Positions 1 through 10,470 of a stretch of DNA of 64,000 nucleotides are shown one piece after another. Source of the DNA: Bactericera cockerelli (Eukaryota > Arthropoda > Insecta > Hemiptera > Triozidae); NCBI GenBank assembly GCA_024516035.1, contig CM044958.1, positions 28,427,755 through 28,491,754 of the forward strand, read 5' to 3'. The notes beneath the pieces are model-generated. The model was not told the DNA's origin. It saw only the letters and a program-made list of their open reading frames with translations, and made no database searches. The position numbers were made by a program, and so were the translations under genes. Positions within the stretch are counted from its first letter, which is position 1. Every line of letters starts with the position of its first letter.

Positions 1-130
1 ATCACATTTTTTATAAATCTCTATTCATAGCACGGCAAACAGAGCAATATTTTCACATAATTATTTTTAGCGTGTTTTCTTTTTAATATCAATTGAACAA
101 TATCTCAGCCACCCTAGGAAATTACTCTCG

Positions 131-432
131 GGGAGATTTATGAAGAGGAAACTTTTTATTGTTTTGCTTAACCTCTCTTTCACATATACATAGATCATTC
201 AAGACCTCCATTCGATGGAAATTCACAAACCAGCTACTCAAATTAACCTGACCCATTCTGAGTGGGACTAGGAACAGCCAGCATCACGAGCGTTCGAATA
301 TGAATGGGAGGTTAGGTCTTGAATGGAAACCCATCCAAGACCTAACCTCGCAGGAAGTTTCTTAACTTCAGTGAAAGAACGAGACCTGATTCAACATGCC
401 ATTGACTTAAGGGAGATTTGTATGAAGAGGAA
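131..432 (-). mobile_element. 5S rRNA-derived SINE (copy 1) with target-site duplication
   Basis: On the minus strand a 5S-like head (GAAGTTAAG, then GCGAGGTTAGGTCTTGGATG) is followed by the same body as the SINEs at 7116 and 62136 (GAATGGGTCAGGTTAATTTG, GTAGCTGGTTTGTG). The body at 151-410 lies between direct repeats at 131-150 and 411-432 (GGGAGATTTATGAAGAGGAA, the second with two extra bases), which read as a target-site duplication made by a LINE machinery. It is more diverged than the other two copies and its A tail has decayed. Box C-like 5S sequence makes this a SINE3-type element and not a 5S gene. Confidence 0.8.
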
Positions 433-2042
433 GGCTTGGAATTAATTTGATATTGCCTTAATGAGTGTAATAACTGGAATTCTCGCTGTAGGAACGCTGG
501 ATTCATCCCAGAGAATGAATGAGGAGTTTCTGTTTTATAGCATTAATTTGAAAGAAGTTGACCTCTGAAACATGTTTCCTCAATTCACACATGCATGCGT
601 TTCATTAAGAAGTTTGGATCGCTCATTAATATTATATTATAGTTCCGTTGGCGTTGATTAAGTTCATTCACATGGCCGTGTCTTTTCATCATAATGACTG
701 TAAGTGGGTTAGCAGTTGTTAGCTATGACAGCACCCGGGTCATTTGCCTCAATGATCGTGGAGACTTCTTCCAATATGTTGTTAAAATATTATAGAGAGG
801 GTGATTTTACCAACAAATCTAATCTAAACAATACCAACAAATCTATATAATGATAATACATACGTAATAGATGAATTTTATTGTATTGTGTTGCTGTAAA
901 TTCTAATAATATAATCTTTTAATACGCGTTGCAAGTCATCATTTAACGCCTCCTAAAGTTTTACTTGTACATTCTAAGAGAAAACCACATGATAATTTAT
1001 CAAGATCTTGATTGACTGATTTCAGTTAGACTGAAGGGATTCGTCTGAGCCCGTTCCCATATGCATGAAGAGCGGGAAACCCGCTACCCGCTCCACCTCC
1101 ATGGGAACTCTCATTTAAAATATATTGCCACTAGAGCAAGCGGAAAAAGCCGCCTGCTACGAGTTGCTGAAATGGGAACGGGCTCTCGGTCTTGCATCGG
1201 CTGTAAAACGAAGTATGCATCCGTATTCTTTTGAAGACTGTGATGGGAAAACTCTGAACAAAGATAGAGTTAAAAATCCACAAGACCTGACTATACATCC
1301 GGTACACAGAGAAAGAATGCCAAAGAAGAAGATATCAGAGACAGGGGAAACCTTAGATTAGAGACACCTTAGATTGGTGAGAGAGAATAACGATCTGGAC
1401 CAATCTGGATTTAGTACAACTACACCTGACCAATGTGACTCCTGAAGCTTGCTAATTTACCCATGTGGTACCCGGGGAAAGAACAGCACCACGGACTGTT
1501 CCCCTGTCATACGAGGCGACCTACAGGAACAAATTCTTAACCAGCCTAGCCAGCTGGCAAATTTTTGAAGGTTTTAAAAAGTCTTGAAACAGATAATAAG
1601 TCTAAAGTTCTCACGAAGCTGATGGTCGGTCCCAAATTATTTAGATTAATACTGTGGGCTAGGACCAGAATAGTTGTGTGTAACAATATTCTCTTATGTG
1701 TTTGATCAAACATGACACACTAGAGACCAAATATGATGGGGTCGGTAGAAAGAGGCCCGCTGGTTTTTCTCGGGAAATGTTATTGTCTGATGTTTTAGAA
1801 TAGAAAGCAACACGTTGAAAGAAAACCTTTGCTAATTAGAAAGAATGGAAGGAGACTTCAGCTTCATCACTTTAATTCCAATTGTAAAAAGGAAAGTAAA
1901 GGCCGAACTGCTGTCTGAAAAGGTGTCTTGATTGTAGTGGGGGAAAAAACATTTAAAGAACATGAGATATTTTCATGAGGATTTTCTTAGCGTCAGTTCT
2001 TTCACTTTATTTATGTCACGCTGTGAGGAAGTCCATTACTAT
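433..2042. other. No gene recognised; one short inverted repeat
   Basis: AT-rich DNA without a convincing coding signal. A perfect 14-bp inverted repeat (GAGCCCGTTCCCAT) occupies 1047-1060 and 1172-1185, which may be the ends of a very small MITE or chance. The 78-codon frame at 1125-1361 resembles nothing I know and begins inside this inverted repeat. Confidence 0.5.
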
Positions 2043-2050
2043 GTACTAGT

Positions 2051-2914
2051 GGACGACACCTGATTCCGTCCCGCGAGTTTTTTCTCTCAGGTAGTCGATA
2101 CTCGATTCCGTCCCGAACCTCTCAGATCAATCACTGAATTCCGTCCCGTCACTTATCTTATGCACCTATGTACTATGTACATAAGTAACTGATATTATGT
2201 ATTAGGCTATGTACAAGTTCGGTGCGAGGCATGGCCTATATTGTATTTTACCTAACCCTACTATAAACCCAAGGCATGGCCTTCATTGTATTTTACCTAA
2301 CCCTACTATAAACCCAAGGCATGGCCGTCATTGTATTTTACCTAACCCTACTATATAAACTCAAGGCATGGCCTTCATTGTATTTTACCTAACCCTACTA
2401 TAAACCCAAGGCATGGCCTTCATTGTATTTTACCTAACCCTACTATAAACCCAAGGCATGGCCTTCATTGTATTTTACCTAACCCTACTATAAACCCAAG
2501 GCATGGCCGTCATTGTATTTTACCTAACCCTACTATATAAACTCAAGGCATGGCCTTCATTGTATTTTACCTAACCCTACTATAAACCCAAGGCATGGCC
2601 GTCATTGTATTTTACCTAACCCTACTATAAACTCAAGGCATGGCCTTCATTGTATTTTACCTAACCATACTATGAACCCTAGGCATGGCCTTAATTTTTT
2701 TATTTTACGTGATTGAAAATAAACTAATGAAAAATGTTGAATTTATAATTTATGTATTTATTTATGTATATAGGACGGAACATATGGGACGGAATCGGGT
2801 ATTGAACCCTTACGATGACCGGACGGAATCAGGTGTTAAAATATTGACGGGACGGAATCGACGGGACGGAATAAGGTGAAAAAAAGGTAAATGGGACGGA
2901 AAACGGTGCCTCCC
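2051..2914. mobile_element. Non-autonomous hAT-like element 1 with minisatellite core
   Basis: The element is flanked by a perfect 8-bp duplication GTACTAGT (2043-2050 and 2915-2922). Its ends are imperfect inverted repeats (GGACGACACCTGATTCCGTC against GGGAGGCACCGTTTTCCGTC). The motif GATTCCGTCCCG or close variants recurs about three times near the left end, and in inverted orientation about five times near the right end (2773-2900). This is the subterminal-repeat layout of hAT transposase binding sites. The core is an array of 45-bp repeats. There is no transposase. The 8-bp duplication and subterminal motifs are seen; the hAT assignment is inferred from them. Confidence 0.8.
2228..2692. 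repeat. 45-bp minisatellite, about 10 copies
   Basis: Units begin GGCATGGCC and contain TTTTACCTAACCCTACTATA. Starts fall at about 2228, 2273, 2318, 2365, 2410, 2455, 2500, 2547, 2592 and 2637. Two units (starting 2318 and 2500) carry both a GTC variant and a 47-bp length, so a four-unit block of ~182 bp seems to have been duplicated. The same unit, inverted, fills the element at 12006-12661. Confidence 0.95.
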
Positions 2915-2922
2915 GTACTAGT

Positions 2923-3728
2923 CTTACGTGTGTCAAAAAAAATCTTCTTCTTTCACTTTCTTTTCCTTGTTACCTACCTATCCGCCTTGGATGTTGGGGA
3001 TCATGGTGATGCGAACTTCATTTACGGCGAGTCTAAACAGAGCTCTGATCGAACCAATTTTAAACTGGCAAACCAATAAATCCTCTTTCTAACCTCGCGT
3101 TCTTCTTAACTCAAGTTTCATGTTTGTAGTGGCTCTTTCTTTCACTCTGCACTCGTCAACCTCTTACTCATTGTTGTTTGGCTCTGTCACTTATTTCCAC
3201 TTTTTACGCCTGGATGCCCTTTCTAACGCTAACTCTATAAGGACGCCAAGGATTTGTGTTGTTAATTAGATGGCTAGAGACAGCACAGTACATATTTAAC
3301 GTGCCCCAAGGATTGTATGTCTGCGCTTTTCATTTTTCAACATAAATTAAATGTTCAAAGAGAGTCGATGACCCTTTTCTCATTATGATTATTATAAATT
3401 ATAATACAGAACAAATCTCTTCACAGACTTGCGCTCATCTTTAAGAAACATTAGCTGATATATATTATTGAAAAGGATCTAGACTAGGTAGAAGACTAGA
3501 TTAGATTGATATGGGACGGATAAATCATTATCTTTTGATTATCCTTGGAACAGATAAACCACAGAATAGGTACGTATATTGAACAAAAATAAATTGACGT
3601 TGTAGCAAACGATCACGGTTCAAAGTCCTTTTATAATATGGCCATATTATGGTCCTTTCACTATATTATGGTTTAAATGGATAATTATGAATTACGTATC
3701 CCAATTTCATCTTACCTGGTAAGAAGTG
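2923..3728. other. No feature recognised
   Basis: AT-rich sequence without tandem repeats, clear inverted ends or coding signal that I can support. Confidence 0.4.
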
Positions 3729-3953
3729 TGCACTGGTAGCCAAGTGGTTAACGCGCTAGTCTGGTAATCCACCTATAGCATAGGGATCCGTTGGTTCGAA
3801 TCCCACCCAGTGCATGAATATTTCCTCATTAATTTGAGTTTGTGACCACATAATAATAAGACTCTGAGGGTAAGGTTGTAGAAAATGCTTTAAGCATTAA
3901 CCTCGCCTGGTGGTTACCATCCACTAAAGAGTGTTATTATTATTATTATTATA
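3729..3953 (+). mobile_element. tRNA-headed SINE family A, (ATT)n tail
   Basis: The head reads like a tRNA: box A around TAGCCAAGTGG and box B GGTTCGAATCC, closing with CCCAGTGCA that pairs with the initial TGCACTGG. A body follows (GAGTTTGTGACCACATAATAA, TTAACCTCGCCTGGTGGTTA) and a tail of TTA repeats. A second copy lies in inverted orientation at 53586-53793, which confirms a dispersed SINE and not a single tRNA gene. The body and repeat tail argue against a functional tRNA. Confidence 0.85.
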
Positions 3954-4054
3954 TAAGAAGTAAACTTTACCCTTTCTCAATACAATTTTCTTAAACTTTG
4001 ACACTTTTTCTTAAACTTTACCATTCTATTTTCTTTTCTTTTTTCTACCGCGAA

Positions 4055-4275
4055 AAAAATGTCAATCACCATTTCAGCACAAGTAATTTCGCGGTTGCTG
4101 AAATGTATGTTCGTTTTGTATGTGGTAGTTTCATTTTATCCTCTAGATGTGCAATATATGAAAGGATTTTCCAATGTTCCAACTAGGATGCCAGCCGCGG
4201 GGATAAACGCCACTTTTACGAACTTTACGGTAGCAAGGGTAGCGAAGCATATTAACCAGCTCGTTAATGATAAAG
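4055..4275 (+). mobile_element. Degenerate Helitron-like relic
   Basis: The stretch ending GGTAGCGAAGCATATTAACC and AGCTCGTT matches the 3' part of the interrupted element at 50044-51475 (GTAGCGAAGCACGGG, AACAGCTCGTGC), and ATGCCAGCCGCGGGGATAAA matches GACGCCAGCTGGGGGGATAC there. The ends are not definable. Reading frames through it look accidental. Confidence 0.45.
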
Positions 4276-4280
4276 TAAAA

Positions 4281-4349
4281 AAGTGGCCCAATGAATAAAG
4301 CACACGTCTTGCATGCAGGTGAACAGGGTTCAATCTCTGACTGGGTGGA
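4281..4349 (+). mobile_element. tRNA-like SINE head relic
   Basis: GTGGCCCAATGAATAAAGCA then CTTGCATGCAGG and GGGTTCAATCTCTGACTGGG resemble D arm, anticodon arm and T arm of a tRNA. No clear body or tail follows, so this is probably a truncated SINE head. Confidence 0.5.
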
Positions 4350-4382
4350 AATTTTATACTCCGTAATTCACTAATATCTTAG

Positions 4383-4500
4383 TCCGACCTCAGTAGCTTG
4401 ATCGATAAGACGGCGGACTTGTAAGCTTGTTGGTTCAAGTCCGGTTTCAGCATAGATTTAGTGAAGTGAGTTGGAGCAGTTGTATCACGCTAGTCCTATT
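4383..4500 (+). mobile_element. tRNA-headed SINE family G
   Basis: The box A-like TAGCTTGATCG and box B GGTTCAAGTCC are followed by GATTTAGTGAAGTGAGTTGG and a GCAGTTGTATCACG tail. The minus-strand copy at 5986-6110 has the same order, so these are two members of one dispersed family. Confidence 0.65.
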
Positions 4501-4860
4501 AATATACATGATCAGAATGAGAGAGATAAACGGATGTCATAACGAAATATTGTTATGAAACGCTAAGATTTATCATTCTAAACTGTTTTCATAACACCAA
4601 TCTGTCAAAATATCAAAATGTGACAGAATCCCCTTGTCGCGTCATTGCATATAACCCGACCTCCTTTCTTTCGCATCAAAAGTCACTTCTCTTTATTCAT
4701 TCCGCCGCGGCGGTGGCGTCTAGAGAAATTTGCATGCTGCATTAGATATAAATTGAATTTAATTAAGAAGAGAAACACGAAGAATTTTCTTATGATGGTT
4801 AGCACGTTCCGTTTATGATCTGTCCCGATGTAGCTTAATAATAGTATTTCTAATACCTGA

Positions 4861-5190
4861 TACGAAATTTTGGTTGAAATCATTCTGCGGTCGCAGGGCC
4901 ACAAAAATCGGCCGCAAGGCCGTTCCTTTGGATCGGTTAATGACACAACATTTTTTAAGATAATTTTTTTTGTTGATATTATGAACTTTTTGGAACCCGG
5001 CACCAATTTATCGGTATTTTCAAGGGTGCCGCTGAGACTTAGATTAGATATTTTATCTTAGATGGCGGTTATCAAACCGAATGATTTTGAGGTGTTGATT
5101 AAGAATTTGACATTGATTTTTAGCAAACTGTTACCGTTGAGTCACCAGGGGCGGTGATAAGGAAAGTCGTGTCCCACCAATTTATTACTT
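4861..5190 (-). mobile_element. DINE-1/Helentron-like repeat HINE1, truncated
   Basis: It shares the modules of the full-length copy at 60945-61612: CTGCGGTCGCAGGGCC, GAACTTTTTGGAACCCGG, GTTACCGTTGAGTCACCAG and GATAAGGAAAGTCGTG. The hairpin end is missing. Strand is given so that the hairpin would be 3'. Confidence 0.75.
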
Positions 5191-5199
5191 TTTTTAATT

Positions 5200-5818
5200 C
5201 ACATTATAAACGTAGCTTACCTAAATCTGCTAAATCTAGAAAAAAATCCTCTCATAATTGAGGAGGAAACTAAATGAAAAAGGAATACCTAATGTTCTGT
5301 ATCCCCCAGGGGCTTGTGTTGGCAGATATTACAAAATTCAATACTCGTACATGATGTACCTACTCTTTTCCTATGAAAGCTTCTTTATTCAATTTCACTC
5401 TGTTTCCTCACAGTGTCTGTCCCTCGTTCAAAATCTGCTTCTTCGCGGGAAACGCCTGTATAATACCACAAAATGCATACTATAACATGTCATGCACTGT
5501 TTCCTGTGCCCTGCATCACATTGTATGCAATTTTATTATTGCTTGTCATTTTAAGGTGACGACAGTACATAAATCTCTCCAGTCTTGATATACAGGAACA
5601 TCAAATGGTGTAAGTTTCCTTAGTCGTCAACCCAGCTCAAATAGCAGAGGCATTCAAAGTGCTGGTGTAACTCGATATAAAAGATAAGACGATGGTGGGC
5701 CCAACCATTGTAACATTTGTAACAAAAGTAACAACACTAACAATATCATGCTTACCATGCAGAAAGAAACACTCGCCGCGCCGTCTATAGAGTAATAGTT
5801 ATCATATTTATGTTAATC
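5200..5818. other. No feature recognised
   Basis: AT-rich DNA; two overlapping short frames (5258-5588) have no recognisable similarity. Confidence 0.4.
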
Positions 5819-5826
5819 ACCTACAT

Positions 5827-5983
5827 CAGCGGTACCCAACCTTTTTAGCTTGGGGGCCCAATAATATTTTTTTAAAAAAATTGCGGCCCACCCCGTACTT
5901 ATTTTAATATTATTTCTTGAGTTTCGGCCAGCATCCGCGGCCCAGTAGCGAGCTGCCCGCGGCCCACCGGTTGGGAACCGCTG
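5827..5983. mobile_element. hAT MITE, 157 bp
   Basis: The ends are CAGCGGTACCCAACC and its near-complement GGTTGGGAACCGCTG, a form well known from hAT elements (CAG start, AACC). The flanks are ACCTACAT (5819-5826) and CCCTACAT (5984-5991), an 8-bp duplication with one mismatch. It holds no coding sequence. Confidence 0.85.
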
Positions 5984-5985
5984 CC

Positions 5986-6110
5986 CTACATGATATCACA
6001 ACTACTCAAACTCGCTTTACTGAATCTACGCTGGAACGGGACTTGAACCACCGATCTTCAGTGTACAAGTCCGCTGCCTTATCGATCAAGCAACAGAGGT
6101 TGGTAGAGTT
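5986..6110 (-). mobile_element. tRNA-headed SINE family G, second copy
   Basis: On the minus strand GCTTGATCGATAAGGCAGCG and GGTGGTTCAAGTCC form a tRNA-like head, followed by GATTCAGTAAAGCGAGTTTG and AGTAGTTGTGATA. This is the order seen at 4383-4500. The tail abuts the hAT MITE, so the MITE seems to have inserted at or near the SINE end. Confidence 0.65.
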
Positions 6111-6357
6111 TATGTATAGTAAATTCAATTTCAGAAAAGTGTTATAAATGAATAATACTACCACCTACCTATATTCAGATATTCACTGTATTGCTTTTAC
6201 CTCTATTTTCTAGGAAGAGTGTAGCTTCTGGTTATATTCAAATGTCATTTGGCTTGTCAGTGAATGTTGGGTTGAGTGCATGTAGCAATACAAGTAGAGC
6301 TAGCAAATGGTTCTAGATTCTTACAACACAAAACAATGAATCATGGTGTAAAGTTCG

Positions 6358-7080
6358 CAGTGGTGATAGTGAATCTCAGTGGTCGGGTGTAGGGGTGATA
6401 GTGAATCTCAGTGGTCGGGTGTAGGGGTGATAGAGAATCTCAGTGGTCGGGTGTGGGGGTGATAGTGAATCTCAGTGGTCGGATGTAGGGGTGATAGAGA
6501 ATCTCAGTGGTCGGGTGTAGGGGTGATAGAGAATCTTAGTGGTCGGGTGTAGGGGTGATAGAGAATCTCAGTAGTCGGGTGTAGGGGTGACAGAGAATCT
6601 TAGTGGTCGGGTGTAGGGGTGATAGAGAATCTCAGTGGTCGGGTGTAGGGGTGATAGAGAATCTTAGTGGTCGCGTGTAGGGGTGATAGAGAATCTCAGT
6701 GGTCGGGTGTAGGGGTGATAGAGAATCTTAGTGGTCGGGTGTAGGGGTGATAGTGAATCTCAGTGGTCGAGTGTAGGGGTGATAGAGAATCTTAGTGGTC
6801 GGGTGTAGGGGTGACAGAGAATCTCAGTGGTCGGGTGTAGGGGTGATAGTGAATCTCAGTGGCCGGGTGTAGGGACTGTAGGGGTGATAGAGAATCTTAG
6901 TAGTCGGGTGTAGGGGTGATAGAGAATCTCAGTGGTCGGGTGTAGGGGTGATAGAGAATCTCAGTGGTCGGGTGTAGGGGTGATAGTGAATCTTAGTGGT
7001 CGGGTGTAGGGGTGATAGAGAATCTCAGTGGTCGGGTGTGGGGGTGATAGTGAATCTCAGTGGTCGGATGTAGGGGTGAT
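6358..7080. repeat. 32-bp minisatellite, about 22 copies
   Basis: The unit reads GGTGATAGAGAATCTCAGTG then GTCGGGTGTAGG. Variants alternate between GATAGAG and GATAGTG and between CTCAG and CTTAG, so the copies can be ordered. One unit near 6868 has a 10-bp partial duplication (GTAGGGACTGTAGGGG). The array ends about 24 bp before the target duplication of the adjacent 5S-SINE. Confidence 0.97.
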
Positions 7081-7103
7081 GTTAACTGTTTACATACTCA
7101 TAG

Positions 7104-7389
7104 ATACAATGACATGCCAGCGTCGATGGCATGTTGAATGCACCGGTTCCCTTCAGAACACCGAAGTTAAGCGACATCCAGCGAGGTTAAGACTTGGATG
7201 GGTGACCATTCAAATTCTAACTCTCGTGACGCTGGCTTTTCCCGGCCCCACTCAGGCTGGGTGAGGTCAATGTGAGTAGCAGGTTTGTGAGTTTCCTGCG
7301 AATGGAGGGTAAAACCCCCGTCGTGATATGACCATGGCAGTTGAAAGCGACGTTAAACCCTATTTAAAAAAAAAAAAATACAATGACAT
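7104..7389 (+). mobile_element. 5S rRNA-derived SINE (copy 2), recent insertion
   Basis: The element (7116-7377) starts GCCAGCGTCGATGGCATG. It carries 5S internal promoter-like sequence (GAAGTTAAGCGACATCCAGC, GACTTGGATGGGTGACC), a body (CAGGCTGGGTGAGGTCAATG, GAATGGAGGGTAAAACCCCC) and a poly(A) tail. A perfect 12-bp duplication ATACAATGACAT flanks it (7104-7115 and 7378-7389). The head is clearly 5S rRNA-like, but the sequence is too diverged and too chimeric to be a 5S gene. A perfect duplication and intact A tail indicate recent LINE-driven insertion. Confidence 0.95.
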
Positions 7390-8147
7390 ACATATTTTTA
7401 TATTTGGTGGCCATAATAATGAAGTCAGAAAATTTACTGTATCAAAATAATTAGTTGTGTATTGATTGATAGCTAGTTAACTACCAAATATTTTTCTTTC
7501 ACCAGCATGGCCATGTCTCTCAAAATACCAGTAAATCTTCAAGGAGAGTACACTGTTGTAATTAATGTCTGTATAATTTCTGTTTACCACTTCCAAACAA
7601 GAGTATACATAATAATGATATTATATCCATAGTATGCCCTACTAAGTGATGAATGTGTTCTTCGGAGGAAATTATTTAAATTTCTTCGTATTTCTTTATA
7701 AAATGTTTCTTGATTAGGCGTCATTCATCTCTTTCAGCACCAGCTTGTGTTGCACAAATAATTATTATTTATACGCGAGATTCATTATTCTCTTCTTCTG
7801 TATATTTACTTCTAGTCTATTTGATCATTGAATACAATACTCTTCTTAATTATTTATCTGAACAATCTCTTCAAAATTCTACGTGCATAAACATACTGAA
7901 AGTCATTTGACTTGTGAAATGATTTCAAATAGTTCAACTTGCATGTTCGTTCGTGATCTGAAAAAGCAAACGGAGAATGATTTCCAAACGCCTAGTTGAG
8001 TAAGGAAACACCTACGTACTTGAGGTGAAAGGATTTACTTTTGTTACCTATTCACATGACACATACTCTCTTTCCAGTTGCGCTTGAAGCAAGCCATTCT
8101 CAGTAAACACTTGAGAGTGGGAAAACAAATTTAATTTTTTTAATTCC
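7390..8147. other. No feature recognised
   Basis: AT-rich DNA. I see no coding signal, clear repeat or RNA gene. Confidence 0.4.
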
Positions 8148-8300
8148 TTTTTCATTTTCCTTATCCTATAGAAAGGAAAGTAAATGGAGTCAACCAAAAT
8201 TTTCGAGAGTCAGTTTTCAGTGCCAAAACACGTTTTAGTGTCACCAGAGCCTAAGAAACAGAAACAATTTTTAATTAATGGGTGGAAATCCCACCACCCT
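8148..8300 (-). mobile_element. HINE1 repeat, hairpin end only
   Basis: ATTTTCCTTATCCTATAGAA and AGGAAAGTAAATGG form the degenerate terminal hairpin of the HINE1 family. TTTTCAGTGCCAAAACACG next to it also occurs at 12762, so both belong to one subfamily. Confidence 0.7.
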
Positions 8301-9185
8301 AGGTTAGTGAGGTGGTAAACCTGAGTGGTGTCTGTGGATTTTTTTCTCTTACCTTTCTATCAATAAGAGAGAAAAAACACAAGTACGTATGGGAATCAGT
8401 TCTAAACTACAAAAAATCGTTGAATATTAAGTATGTACTTTTTACTGATGGTATAGGAAAACCGCAATTTGTACCACTTTTACAACTTCTATTCTTTACA
8501 ATTCCCTAAATACCAACTGGAAATTGCATCATGGATTCGAATAAATTAGTATGTACAATCTACTTAAAGTATTGTGCTTTTCTCGTCCACACTGATTCTC
8601 TATGGGTTATCAAACTGGCAATTGTGAGCAACATGGTATTCAGGAATGGTCCCAACTTTAGCGTATGTATCTGAAGTTGTTGAATAAGTTTTCTACGGTA
8701 AGCTTGGCTTATGGTCGAATAAAACGAAGCAGAAGAGAAGGAGAGAAGCAGTGCACGAACTCGTGACGTCACGACACGAGGTACCTACCTTGTTGCATCC
8801 CGCAACTTAGTACTTACGGTATCTGACACCCTGACCTACTGACTGGGAGTCCACTGGTCGATTCCCCGAGCTTCTCATTATTGTAGTTATTACTATCATA
8901 ATCATTATACATTCTTCAGTAGGTAAGAGTTGGAATATTATTCATTTTTCAAGTATGTACTTGTAACGTGTTCATAATATTATTATTATTATATTAATAT
9001 ACCTACCTATACGTTATCTCTGTTCTTGCTAATCTTTTTATCCTTGTTAGTTTTGTTTTCTTCTGTTCTAATCTCAAATTTAATTTAAACACGAAATGTT
9101 ATAGGTAGAGTAATGTAAGTATTTGTTGCTAATTAAGGTCATATTCACCATGTGGTTCATAAAATAACATCAACTTACCAGATGG
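8301..9185. other. Mostly unassigned; weak tRNA-like relic near 8810-8880
   Basis: ACTGGTCGATTCCCC near 8850 is box B-like and is followed at a distance by an ATT-rich stretch (8978-8995), which could be a very old SINE. Nothing else is supportable. Confidence 0.3.
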
Positions 9186-9660
9186 GTTTTTCACTTTTCT
9201 TATCATATAATAAAGAAAGTAATATACCCAGTTTTTCACATTTCTGGACAAACATAGCCTTCGGATACCAGAAAAGTTCTTTTCGGCCATTCGCCCGTGA
9301 ACACAATATCTCGAGAATAATAAGAGCTAGACTTGAAATTTGGTATGGGAGTTGACTTTATATAACACACAAACCTCGGTCGCACATTATAGCCGCAAGC
9401 GTCGCTCCTCTTCTTTACGCAAAGTCGAAAGTTAGGGTCGGGGGTGCATGCGCTCTTCAATCATTTGGGGTCAATGCAAGAGCAACGATACTATGTGGAT
9501 CACTGTGGTTTCTCACTTTCGACTTTCCTATAATATACACTTCTAACGATATAATATCAAATAAACTGGTGTGTTGTTACCACACCAGATTTCTAATCAC
9601 TCGAAAAGAAGTAGAATTCCGCCACTGGTGAGTCAATGGTAACAACTAGCTAAACGTCAG
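9186..9660 (-). mobile_element. HINE1 fragments
   Basis: The left part (9186 to about 9420) has the hairpin end, ATTTCTGGACAAACATAGCC and AAGAGCTAGACTTGAAATTT. The right part (about 9555-9660) has the opposite end of the family in inverted orientation (GTGTTGTTACCACACCAG, GCCACTGGTGAGTCAATGG). The piece between them is not HINE1, so this is a rearranged or two-copy locus. Confidence 0.65.
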
Positions 9661-10284
9661 CCACAGTTTTAACTAGTTGACTTGTAAATGTAAATCCTTA
9701 ATGCATTGTATTCCCAAACGTTAAAAAGAATTGTTTGTCTTGTTCCGTCATCCAAGGGTTAAGACATAGAATATCAGTATATTTATGATTTAAATCTGCC
9801 TACAAGTTGAAAGTTGAATAAAAATTTATAAACTGTTAAGACTTCTTCAAACGATAAAAAATTAAACATTCCACCGAGCGCCGTTATTAGCCAGAAATGT
9901 TTGGTTTTGATTATAAGGCTTTGAGTTTCTTCTCGCTGATTCCCAATCAATTTTTGTAGATTCTAAATTTATAGAATTGGTTCTGTGAGGTGCTCCTCAG
10001 GCTCTAGACTTCAATGCCAGCATTGCCAGCACAGGCCACAGTTGCTCGAGCACTCACCGTGACCTTTCTAGAAGAGGATACCTAGGCTTGTTGAATAACT
10101 TCTACATCATTCCGAAGCCATGTCGATGATGACAGATTAGAAGAACTATTTTCAAAACTATAAAGAAAGCAGATCCAATGGCTAGAGTTAAAAAAACTTG
10201 CTTATGAGGGAAATCTATTAGAACTTCTCAATGTCCTGTATAGATTATGTTCTGATGACTTCAAATAGGTATCACGAGGCGAAT

Positions 10285-10470
10285 CTAAATATTATATGGG
10301 GGTTGTAATGTGACAATATGTGACAAATCAAATTCAATGACTTTGAGGTGCTCATTACGAATTTGACCGTTCAGTCACCAGTTGCAGAATTTGATTTCTT
10401 TTCGAGGGACAAAGAAAGTCGTGTGGTATCACACCAGTTTATTTTTGATATTTTCAACCATCAAGCTAAA
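10285..10470 (-). mobile_element. HINE1 fragment
   Basis: GGGGGTTGTAATGTGACA, TGACTTTGAGGTGCTCATTA, GTTCAGTCACCAG and AAGAAAGTCGTGTGGTATCA match the same end of the full copy at 60945. The hairpin half is absent. Confidence 0.7.

Noticed and set aside
1125..1361. 78-codon ORF with acceptable composition
   Set aside because: No similarity, no splice context, and its start lies within a small inverted repeat; not enough to call a gene.
6358..7080. CRISPR-like array
   Set aside because: Direct 32-bp repeats without spacers in eukaryotic DNA: a minisatellite.
7116..7215. 5S rRNA gene
   Set aside because: Only part of the sequence is 5S-like, it continues into a SINE body with poly(A) tail, and perfect target duplications flank it.
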